Below are positions 1-5,782 of a stretch of DNA of 5,950 nucleotides, piece after piece (position 1 is the stretch's first letter; the number at the start of each line of letters is the position of its first letter). The position numbers and the translations under genes are program-made. The stretch comes from Syntrophaceae bacterium UBA3084 (GTDB lineage: Bacteria > Desulfobacterota > Syntrophia > Syntrophales > UBA6807). The notes beneath the pieces are model-generated. The model did no database searches, had not been told where the DNA came from, and worked only from the letters and a program-made list of their open reading frames with translations. The DNA lies in contig DFBI01000129.1 of the NCBI GenBank assembly GCA_002367335.1, positions 27,881-33,830 of the forward strand, in the 5' to 3' direction.

Positions 1-293
1 GTAAAGCAGTTTTTGAAAACCCTGTTAAGAAGCAGTTTAAAAGATATCAATATCAAGACAATGGGCAGCCAGTAAGCGCCTATCCCGAGCAATTTCAGAA
101 GGCTGTCGGAAATGTACGCTCCGACGAAACCGCCGAGGTTTTTTATGACGGCTTTGCCCGCGACATAATGTGTAAAAGAGGGATCGGAAGGTTTATATGA
201 AACAAGACATAATAGAATAAAAAGGGCCAGCGTAAGCGTTATTACCCCGGTGATTTCTTTTGATCTCTTGTTATCCGGATTTTCCTTTTTCAT
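1..293 (-). CDS. ftsK: DNA translocase FtsK, N-terminal membrane part (cut by window edge)
   Basis: The first 97 residues of an FtsK/SpoIIIE-family protein can be read; the rest lies outside the window. FtsK is an inner-membrane, septum-located ATPase that pumps chromosomal DNA and helps resolve dimers during division. A charged start (MKKENPDNKRSKE) leads into a first membrane helix at about residues 14-33. It is followed by SYKPSDPS, a typical periplasmic-loop signature of the FtsK 4TM domain. Then comes NLGGFVGAYISD and a second helix at about 70-90 (GIGAYWLPIVLILISF), which also match that domain. The motor and gamma domains are not visible. The ATG lies 7 nt after the uppP stop and has no clear Shine-Dalgarno, which suggests translation coupled to uppP in the plsC-uppP-ftsK operon. 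The family call rests on the N-terminus alone but fits well. Confidence 0.85.
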   Translation of the reverse strand, partial: MKKENPDNKRSKEITGVITLTLALFILLCLVSYKPSDPSFTHYVAGKAVIKNLGGFVGAYISDSLLKLLGIGAYWLPIVLILISFKLLLNRVFKNCF

Positions 294-300
294 TTCGATA

Positions 301-1125
301 TCAAATAGCTTTAATAATTAACGTGGTTATTCCCAACAACCAGCAATAATAAGCAAATATTCCAAGTCTTCTCTTCTTGATAATAAAAAAGAGGAGCTTG
401 AGTGCAAGAAACCCGGTCAAAGCGGCGGTAATCATTCCCGCGGCATATACCATCAAATCACCTGATGAAACGGATTGCATGTACCCCAGTTCGACTAATG
501 TGGCTCCCAGTATGGCCGGTATGGATAGTAAGAATGAAAACCTTGCCGCTGTCTCGCCGTTTATTTTTCTGAACATGCCAAAGGCTATTGTGGAACCGGA
601 TCGTGATATGCCGGGGATGAGAGCCATGCCCTGAACGATACCGATTATTATGGCATCGGTGATGTTCATATCGCCTTCAACCCTTACAGCATCTTTCATT
701 CTGTCGGCAAGAAACAAAAGCAACCCCGTAACCAAAAGCATGGCAGCGGCAATCTCTACGGACTCAAAGAGACGATGTACCTGATCTTTGAATAAAATTC
801 CGATGACGCCCGTAAATACAGTGCCTGTAATAATTAAGAGAGCTATTTTTCTTCTGCCGGCTATAAGTGCCTCGTCATAGTTGCCGTGGTTTGTGACCCA
901 TTGTTTTGGCAACAGGGATTCCAGAATATCGTAGATATCTTTCCTGAAAAAAAACAACACAGCCAAAAGAGTTCCAAAATGGAGCATAACATCAAAGAGA
1001 ACACCCTGCTGATGGAATCCTTTGATCAGACTCTGAGCAATAACCAGATGCCCGGAACTGCTAACTGGTAAAAATTCTGTTAAGCCCTGGATGATACCAA
1101 GCAGTATTCCTTCCCATATATTCAA
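301..1125 (-). CDS. uppP: Undecaprenyl-diphosphatase UppP (BacA)
   Basis: This is a 274-residue integral membrane enzyme, about the usual length for the family. It dephosphorylates undecaprenyl diphosphate to the monophosphate carrier used for peptidoglycan and other surface polymers, and it contributes to bacitracin resistance. Both family signatures are intact. The N-terminal block is QGLTEFLPVSSSGH (residues 13-26, with Glu17 and His26). The second is PGISRSGST (171-179, with Arg175). Several hydrophobic helices lie between and after these blocks. The start codon is TTG, and it overlaps the plsC stop as TTGA. An AAGGA lies 11 nt upstream, inside the end of plsC. The family N-terminus (M-x-x-x-E-G-I-L-L-G) begins at this codon, so TTG is preferred over any internal start. 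The gene is probably co-transcribed and translationally coupled with plsC, and ftsK follows after 7 nt. Confidence 0.95.
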   Translation of the reverse strand: MNIWEGILLGIIQGLTEFLPVSSSGHLVIAQSLIKGFHQQGVLFDVMLHFGTLLAVLFFFRKDIYDILESLLPKQWVTNHGNYDEALIAGRRKIALLIITGTVFTGVIGILFKDQVHRLFESVEIAAAMLLVTGLLLFLADRMKDAVRVEGDMNITDAIIIGIVQGMALIPGISRSGSTIAFGMFRKINGETAARFSFLLSIPAILGATLVELGYMQSVSSGDLMVYAAGMITAALTGFLALKLLFFIIKKRRLGIFAYYCWLLGITTLIIKAI

Positions 1126-1862
1126 AGAGAATTGTTTCCTTTCTCATCATAAAAATTTCCGGTGATCACGCTGCGCACTGCATTCATAAGATCGTCACGG
1201 GTTTCCACGGAATATCCTTTAACATAAATCGGTTTGTCTATAATTATGGTTATTTCCCCAGGATTGATTTGCAATGATTTTCTCGGCATAATCGCTCTGC
1301 TGCCTTTTATTGATATCGGGATGATTGGCACTCCCGCTTCCAGGGCGAGGTAGAACAGACCTTTTTTGAAAGGCCGGATCCTTCCATCCCGGCTCCTGGT
1401 CCCTTCGGGAAAGGTCATCACCGATTTGCCTTCTCTGATCTTCTGCGCCGCTTCGCTGAGGCTATGAATCGCTTTTGCGTGGTTTTCTCTGTCAATGGAG
1501 ATATATCCTGCTCTCCTCATGGCATGTCCCATGATGGGTATATAAAAGATTTCCTTCTTGGAAAGCCATCGAAACTGAACTTGAATGTTGGCCAGTAAAG
1601 CTAAAATGTCAAAATTGCTCTGGTGGTTGGCCATGAATACTAGGGGAGTATCGACAGGAATGTTTTCCTCCCCTGTTATTTCCACCTTAACCCCCGTTAT
1701 ACGGAGTAAGGTTTTTCCCCAGAGACTTGCAACTTTATGGACTGTATCTTCAGTGTTTACAGCCATGTAGGATGCGATAACTGCTGTAACCGCGAAAAAA
1801 ACGGTAGCGATCACATCTAATGCCAACAGAATTGTAGAATGAAACAAATTATTCTTTGCCAT
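1122..1862 (-). CDS. plsC: 1-acyl-sn-glycerol-3-phosphate acyltransferase (PlsC family)
   Basis: This 246-residue membrane-bound acyltransferase is predicted to add the second acyl chain to lysophosphatidic acid, forming phosphatidic acid for phospholipid synthesis. An N-terminal hydrophobic helix (about residues 9-34) anchors it to the inner membrane. All four family blocks are visible. The catalytic HX4D box is NHQSNFD (His80, Asp85). Block II is GYISIDR (119-125), block III is FPEGTRSRDG (151-160) and block IV is VPIIPISIKG (178-187). The length is normal for bacterial PlsC. The ATG start is preceded by only a weak GGCGGA about 11 nt upstream. It is the first gene of the minus-strand plsC-uppP-ftsK run, and its stop overlaps the uppP start. 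Other lysophospholipid acyltransferases share these blocks, so the exact acceptor is inferred. Confidence 0.92.
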   Translation of the reverse strand: MAKNNLFHSTILLALDVIATVFFAVTAVIASYMAVNTEDTVHKVASLWGKTLLRITGVKVEITGEENIPVDTPLVFMANHQSNFDILALLANIQVQFRWLSKKEIFYIPIMGHAMRRAGYISIDRENHAKAIHSLSEAAQKIREGKSVMTFPEGTRSRDGRIRPFKKGLFYLALEAGVPIIPISIKGSRAIMPRKSLQINPGEITIIIDKPIYVKGYSVETRDDLMNAVRSVITGNFYDEKGNNSL

Positions 1863-1899
1863 TGTTTAATAAATCCGCCGAATAGCTGAAAATATTCAA

Positions 1900-1932
1900 A
1901 TTATCTGTACTTGATAATGGAAGGTAAGTCAA
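1900..1932 (-). promoter_or_regulatory. Candidate plsC promoter with overlapping inverted repeat
   Basis: On the minus strand a TTGACT box (1927-1932) lies 17 nt before TACAGA (1904-1909), a good -35 with a poor -10. A better -10-like GATAAT (1900-1905) sits at a 21-nt spacing, which is too long. The same stretch holds a perfect 6-bp inverted repeat, ATTATC-N7-GATAAT (1900-1918), which could be an operator or chance in AT-rich DNA. It is the only promoter-like site I find between plsC and the ssb promoter. Confidence 0.3.
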
Positions 1933-1989
1933 TATCGAATATTACAACAGATGTAGCGATAGGCCGATGAATTTTTAAAAATAATTCGT

Positions 1990-2018
1990 TTGCCATGAAG
2001 ATTTAATTTGTGTATTAT
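1990..2018 (+). promoter_or_regulatory. Sigma-70 promoter of ssb
   Basis: TTGCCA (1990-1995) and TATTAT (2013-2018) are separated by exactly 17 nt. Each box differs from consensus at one position. Transcription would start near 2025, about 30 nt before the ssb ATG. This also argues against an in-frame upstream ATG at 2008, which falls inside the promoter spacer. Confidence 0.7.
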
Positions 2019-2044
2019 TCCCTCACGACAGCTTAATATGAAAA

Positions 2045-2051
2045 GGGAGGG
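2045..2051 (+). promoter_or_regulatory. Strong ssb ribosome binding site
   Basis: GGGAGGG lies 4 nt before the ATG at 2056, with core GGAGG at 2046-2050. It fixes the ssb start at 2056 rather than at the in-frame ATGs at 2008 and 2038. Confidence 0.8.
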
Positions 2052-2055
2052 TGAA

Positions 2056-2469
2056 ATGGTTAATAAGGTTATCTTGGTTGGAAGATTGGGAGCCGATCCT
2101 GAAGTCAGATATACACAGGATGGTGCAATGGTAACGAATTTCAGATTAGCTACCGATGAACAATGGAAAGATAAAACCGGAGAAAGAGTTCAAAGGACAG
2201 AATGGCATAGAATTGTTACTTTCGGAAAATTGGCGGAAATATGTGGGAATTATCTGTCTAAGGGAAGATTAGTATATATAGAAGGCAGGATTCAAACAAG
2301 GTCATGGGATGACAAGGACGGAAATAAGAGATATGCAACAGAAATAATTGCTTTAAATATGCAGATGCTTGAACGAAAAGGACAAGGCTCTGATCAATCA
2401 AAAGCACCGGCCAACGAGGGTTCATCCTTCGAAGGAGCAGAAATGGCCGAAGACGATGTTCCGTTTTAG
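2056..2469 (+). CDS. ssb: Single-stranded DNA-binding protein SSB
   Basis: This 137-residue SSB coats single-stranded DNA in replication, repair and recombination, normally as a tetramer. The OB fold spans about residues 1-107. It opens with MVNKVILVGRLGADPEVRYT and contains WHRIVTFGKLAE (50-61) and IEGRIQTRSW (75-84). Trp37, Trp50, Phe56 and Trp84 are aromatic residues at places that match DNA-stacking positions of the family. The linker (about 108-129) is short. The protein ends in the acidic tip MAEDDVPF, the docking site for SSB partner proteins. It is shorter than the E. coli protein because of the linker, which is common. The start follows a strong ribosome binding site and a good promoter. 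It is the only complete plus-strand gene here. It diverges from plsC and converges on tatA with 3 bp between stop codons. Confidence 0.96.
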   Translation: MVNKVILVGRLGADPEVRYTQDGAMVTNFRLATDEQWKDKTGERVQRTEWHRIVTFGKLAEICGNYLSKGRLVYIEGRIQTRSWDDKDGNKRYATEIIALNMQMLERKGQGSDQSKAPANEGSSFEGAEMAEDDVPF

Positions 2470-2472
2470 ACA

Positions 2473-2664
2473 TTAATCATCTTTGTCTTTAATCTTTTTT
2501 GAATCCCTGGTATTTTCTACTTCATCCTGATCCCGGAAGGACTTTTTAAAGTTTTTAATTCCTTTGCCGATGGCTCCTCCTATTTCAGGAAGCTTACCGG
2601 CTCCGAAAATGATCAGGATAATAACCAATATGATGAGTAACTCGGGCATTCCTATACCGAACAT
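2473..2664 (-). CDS. tatA: Sec-independent translocase subunit TatA/TatE
   Basis: This 63-residue inner-membrane protein forms the pore-like component that moves folded, twin-arginine-signal proteins across the membrane together with TatC (and TatB where present). It has the full TatA layout. A short periplasmic start (MFGIGMPE, with Glu8 at the polar position) is followed by one membrane helix (about 9-20). Next comes the hinge FGAGKLPEIGG (20-30) and an amphipathic helix IGKGIKNFKKSF (32-43, with the conserved Phe39). The tail is highly charged. The length and the FGAGKLPE hinge favour TatA over TatB. No tatC is in the window, so it must lie elsewhere. AAGGGG lies 10 nt before the ATG. The stop codon is 3 bp from the ssb stop on the other strand. 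Confidence 0.93.
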   Translation of the reverse strand: MFGIGMPELLIILVIILIIFGAGKLPEIGGAIGKGIKNFKKSFRDQDEVENTRDSKKIKDKDD

Positions 2665-2706
2665 AGCTTATACACCCCTTGAAAGAGGAACACTTCACTC
2701 CTCGAA

Positions 2707-2761
2707 ATGATATACTTTTTACGAGCTTGTCAAAATTAGAACATTGAAAAATATTTGTCAA
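2707..2761 (-). promoter_or_regulatory. Candidate tatA promoter region with two TTGACA boxes
   Basis: Two perfect TTGACA boxes lie on the minus strand between rodZ and tatA. The upstream one (2756-2761) has a weak TAATTT (2733-2738) at the ideal 17-nt spacing. The downstream one (2728-2733) has a near-consensus TATCAT (2707-2712), but at only 15 nt. Either could drive tatA separately from rodZ; the sequence does not decide which. Confidence 0.45.
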
Positions 2762-2769
2762 TAATCTAT

Positions 2770-3666
2770 TCAATTGTTTTCAGGCAAGACTAAGTGGATG
2801 ACCTTTCCATGTTCTCCAAGAAGGCCAAGAGGTTTCCCCTGGAACTCTATATCCACGCCTCCCGCGTTACCGATGTCAATAATAAATTTTTCTCGCGCTT
2901 TCCTTGTAATTTTTTCTCCGGGCTTCATTAATATCTCGTAGGATGGATTATCGTCCTCAATAATTTTCAGCCATGACAGTTCTGATGCTTTTATGTCTAA
3001 AATATATTTTTTATCTTCCGTCGCGGTTTCTGCTTTTTGTGTTGTTACCTGTTCATTATTTGTTGTTTGAATCCCGGTTTCAGAGATATTTGCTTCCGAT
3101 GCAACTATTTTATCCTCGTCAACGGCTTGAGTATTTACTGGTTCGCCTGTTGCCTGAGTATGGATTTCTTTTGTTTCTGTTTCAATGCTTGCTGCCCCGG
3201 TTGGTTCACTTTGAGGAACTTTAATGAGCTTTTCAACGGGAGGAGCTTTGGCAATTTCCGGGGTTTCATTATGCTTGCTGTAATACATAAAAAAGGCAAT
3301 AAGGACGAGAACAAGAGCAATTGTTGCCCAGGCAAACCTTTTGTAGAGAGACCCGGGTCTAACGTTTTTTGTTGCGATTTCTTTCTTTTCTTCTAATGTT
3401 TCAAATTCTGCGATGTAATTGTTATAAGAAGAAAGAATTTCTTCACTATCAATGTTTAGTGCTTTAGCATATGTTTTTATGAATGCTCTGGAATAGACAG
3501 GCTCAAGAAGTTGCGAAAATTCTCTTTTTTCGATTGCATCGAGGATTGATACACCGATTTTTGTAAGTTGAGATATCTCTTTTAGCGTTAATCCTTTTTC
3601 TTCCCTGGCCGCTTTTAAATCAATGCCTGTTTCCTTTGTATTTTCATTTGATTTTACAGGATTCAT
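2770..3666 (-). CDS. rodZ: RodZ-like protein: HTH domain, membrane helix, C-terminal DUF4115-type domain
   Basis: This 298-residue bitopic membrane protein has the RodZ architecture. In rods, RodZ links the MreB cytoskeleton inside the cell to the wall-building machinery outside. A cytoplasmic helix-turn-helix domain covers about residues 14-83 (LKAAREEKGLTLKEISQLTK, then the family signature PVYSRAFIKTYAKAL at 56-70). A single membrane helix follows at about 111-129, preceded by basic residues. A Thr/Glu/Ala-rich, probably disordered periplasmic linker runs from about 130 to 218. A compact C-terminal beta domain occupies about 221-296 and resembles DUF4115 (ELSWLKI...KPGEKI...GNAGGVDI). The length is slightly below that of E. 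coli RodZ. No Shine-Dalgarno is seen before the ATG, and a perfect inverted repeat lies 11 nt upstream. No mre gene is nearby, so the MreB link is from family knowledge. The DNA-binding-type domain in RodZ is normally used for protein contact. Confidence 0.85.
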   Translation of the reverse strand: MNPVKSNENTKETGIDLKAAREEKGLTLKEISQLTKIGVSILDAIEKREFSQLLEPVYSRAFIKTYAKALNIDSEEILSSYNNYIAEFETLEEKKEIATKNVRPGSLYKRFAWATIALVLVLIAFFMYYSKHNETPEIAKAPPVEKLIKVPQSEPTGAASIETETKEIHTQATGEPVNTQAVDEDKIVASEANISETGIQTTNNEQVTTQKAETATEDKKYILDIKASELSWLKIIEDDNPSYEILMKPGEKITRKAREKFIIDIGNAGGVDIEFQGKPLGLLGEHGKVIHLVLPENN

Positions 3667-3677
3667 GATATTTTACG

Positions 3678-3700
3678 TACAAAATATATAAGATTTTGTA
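3678..3700. promoter_or_regulatory. Perfect inverted repeat in front of rodZ, operator-like
   Basis: TACAAAAT-N7-ATTTTGTA is a perfect 8-bp inverted repeat. Its inner end is 11 nt from the rodZ ATG, in the 85-nt gap after the radical SAM gene. On the minus strand its centre contains TATATT, which resembles a -10 box, although no good -35 box is found 16-18 nt upstream. It could be an operator over a promoter, or an AT-only RNA hairpin near the start codon. There is no following T-run, so it is not a normal terminator. Confidence 0.4.
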
Positions 3701-3751
3701 TCATCTAACACTAAATTTGCCTCTGCGCAATAAAAAGTTGATATGGGTTAT

Positions 3752-5566
3752 TTAGAAATAATACCAGATGGATGCATAATCATCAACATTTTCACCGTCA
3801 TCGGAAAGCCTTTCAAGGTAATCGCAGATACCTATATCTGTATAGAGATAATCTTTTGAGGTCGTGAGTTTCGTATCCCATGAATAGAAGCGGTATATCC
3901 TGCGACCGTCTGATAAGATCATAATGACTTCATGATCTTGCCACGCCCTCACGTGGGATTTCCCTAATCTGGGTACATTAAAGACCGGTTCATCTGTTCT
4001 GACGAGGCCGGGCAGGAGTCTTGCTTCTTCCTTTCTTTCCTGCTCAATTCTGGCGATGGGGATTCTGAAGTCGATTGTTTCTTCTTTTCCCATACAGTTG
4101 AATGTGTAATAGGGGTCTATCCCTGAGACTTTCAATGATTTTCTCAAAAAAGCCGTTTCAAATTTTTTGCTGTTATAATAGGTAAATACCTGCTGATTAT
4201 AGATGTTTATTCCCAATCTTTTTATCCGTTTTATCGCATCTAAAGTATCGGGTGTTATTTCTGTAGCGTGTTCAAAATGTGTAACTATGGCAATCTCTCT
4301 TTTCCCCCATTCGTGATATTTTTCGAGTATTTTGAGAAAGCCATCGTTAATTCTCATTGGTAAAGTTACAGGAGTTCTGGTTCCAATCCGGATTCTCTCT
4401 ATATGTTTTATGTCCGCCAGTTCTCCGATGATCCAGTCAAGATACTTATTGTTGAGAGTCAACGGATCCCCCCCAGTTAACAAAACCTCCGATATGTTTT
4501 TATCATTTTTTGTCCACTCGATCATTTCTATTACTTTTTCCCGGGGCAACATTACATCCTCATCGATGTCTTTCACTTCCCAGTTCCTCTGGCAATAAAC
4601 ACAAATCTGAGGGCATGAATTAAAGGGTTTAATAATGATAATCTGAGGATATCTTCTTGTGATTCCGTCAACCGGGCTCGTTGCTTTTTCGCCCATGAAA
4701 TCCATATCTTTCCCAGTTGTCCAGTTTTCAATAACATTTGAAGAATACCGTGGACTTGGCATAACCTGGGCACGGATGGTACGATCATGATATGATCGCC
4801 CGTCTTTATTGAAAAGCGATAGATAATAAGGGGTTATCTCGAAAGGAATATGGTTTTCCGTGGCAAGCTTTAACCCCTTTAGTTCATCATCGTCCAGTTT
4901 TACAATAGTGGATACAGTTTTGACATCTTTGATGATATGCTTCATGTGCCATTGGTAGTCTTGCCAGTCTTCTTCACTTGCGTCAAAATAGCGGAGGACA
5001 TCCTCTTTTAGTTTCTTTCTTTCCTTTACTAACGCCGGATCCAATCCCGTTCGGTATCTCCTGAAATATTTTCTCATCATTTTGCCGTACTTATCCAGCT
5101 GGGAAGACCTTTCAATAGCGGCATTTCTTCCACCCTTTGATTCTAATAGTTCATGACTTCGAGAGTGCTTTCCATATTTCCCCCGGACTCCTAGAAATAA
5201 AGCGAGGTACTCCAGTAAAAATCCCTTGCTTACTTTTTCCAGGCCATTTTTTTTATCCTTCGCAAGGTTATACAAGAGTCCTAAAGGGGAAGCTTTTGTT
5301 AAATATTCATTTTCAGTTCTCAGGGTGCTTGAAAAGACTCGAATGCATTCCCTGGCATTTCGTTTCTCTACAACGTTTAGATTTGAGAAATAAGTATCCG
5401 ATTTCATGTTGTAGAGGTCTCTTCTGAGGCGATCGAGATAATCAAATAAAATGTATCGTGCCTCTTCAACATGATTAGCATTTTTAAGAACATCCTTAAG
5501 TCTCGGTTCTGCTCGCCACAACCTGTCAACAATTTCTTCTTTTGATAAAGTAATTAATTTCTTCAT
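3752..5566 (-). CDS. KamA-family radical SAM/PLP protein with long N-terminal extension (aminomutase-like)
   Basis: This 604-residue protein resembles lysine 2,3-aminomutase in its second half. Such enzymes use a 4Fe-4S cluster, S-adenosylmethionine and PLP to move an amino group between carbons of an amino acid. The core starts near residue 300 with GITRRYPQIIIIKPFNSC. The cluster motif CX3CX2C is Cys318, Cys322 and Cys325. LLTGGDPL (362-369), RIGTRTPV (393-400) and VTHFEHATEIT (428-438) match KamA blocks. Lys536 in PRLGKSHV aligns with the PLP lysine of KamA, and Arg327 with its substrate-carboxylate arginine. The two lysine-binding aspartates appear replaced by Met492 (or a neighbour) and Asn530. 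Residues 1-230 are helical and charged, have no recognised domain, and make the protein about 190 residues longer than the 416-residue clostridial KamA. Only six cysteines occur, so the C-terminal zinc site seems absent. GGAG lies 11 nt before the ATG. The family is secure; the substrate is unknown. Confidence 0.85.
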   Translation of the reverse strand: MKKLITLSKEEIVDRLWRAEPRLKDVLKNANHVEEARYILFDYLDRLRRDLYNMKSDTYFSNLNVVEKRNARECIRVFSSTLRTENEYLTKASPLGLLYNLAKDKKNGLEKVSKGFLLEYLALFLGVRGKYGKHSRSHELLESKGGRNAAIERSSQLDKYGKMMRKYFRRYRTGLDPALVKERKKLKEDVLRYFDASEEDWQDYQWHMKHIIKDVKTVSTIVKLDDDELKGLKLATENHIPFEITPYYLSLFNKDGRSYHDRTIRAQVMPSPRYSSNVIENWTTGKDMDFMGEKATSPVDGITRRYPQIIIIKPFNSCPQICVYCQRNWEVKDIDEDVMLPREKVIEMIEWTKNDKNISEVLLTGGDPLTLNNKYLDWIIGELADIKHIERIRIGTRTPVTLPMRINDGFLKILEKYHEWGKREIAIVTHFEHATEITPDTLDAIKRIKRLGINIYNQQVFTYYNSKKFETAFLRKSLKVSGIDPYYTFNCMGKEETIDFRIPIARIEQERKEEARLLPGLVRTDEPVFNVPRLGKSHVRAWQDHEVIMILSDGRRIYRFYSWDTKLTTSKDYLYTDIGICDYLERLSDDGENVDDYASIWYYF

Positions 5567-5657
5567 AAGGAATCGATCTCCATTGCCTTCTCTTTATAAG
5601 GTTATCAACATTTGCAAATCTTTTAAAAAGTAACATAAACAAACCACTCAACTACCC

Positions 5658-5677
5658 TATAACAAATTTATGTTATA
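5658..5677. repeat. Perfect inverted repeat upstream of the radical SAM gene
   Basis: TATAACA-N6-TGTTATA is a perfect 7-bp inverted repeat, 92 nt upstream of the kamA-like start. TTTATGTTA (5667-5675), which includes most of its right arm, also occurs inverted as TAACATAAA at 5631-5639, giving three related half-sites in 47 bp. This may be an operator cluster, or chance in very AT-rich DNA. I find no convincing sigma-70 promoter for either direction in 5567-5782, and nothing else in that gap except a short palindrome, CCTGA-A-TCAGG, at 5722-5732. Confidence 0.3.
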
Positions 5678-5782
5678 TAGAAAATAATAATTTGAGTTTT
5701 TGTTAATACTGTCACCTATTGCCTGAATCAGGTAGAGAAAGAAGTATCTCAAGAAGGTAAGGGAGTGTTTCATAAAAGGGCG

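Noticed and set aside
2008..2055. N-terminal extension of ssb from ATG 2008
   Set aside because: The ATG lies within the spacer of the ssb promoter, the added residues do not resemble SSB, and a strong ribosome site precedes ATG 2056.
2258..2473. Minus-strand 71-residue ORF opposite ssb
   Set aside because: It lies almost wholly within the confident ssb gene, has no recognisable motif or ribosome site, and is a shadow frame.
2684..2704. GAGGA...TCCTC hairpin in the tatA leader
   Set aside because: It is a 5-bp stem with a 9-nt loop, too weak to call a riboswitch or attenuator.
2973..3396. Plus-strand ORFs rich in Leu, Phe and Cys opposite rodZ
   Set aside because: Their composition is what the reverse complement of a Glu/Thr/Lys-rich linker and membrane segment gives; they oppose a well-supported gene.
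3720..3745. TTGC...GCAA stem after the radical SAM gene as a terminator
   Set aside because: The stem is only 4 bp and no T-run follows it in the direction of transcription.
4573..5427. Other ORFs inside the radical SAM gene on both strands
   Set aside because: All lie within a long gene with clear family motifs and show no independent start signal or homology.
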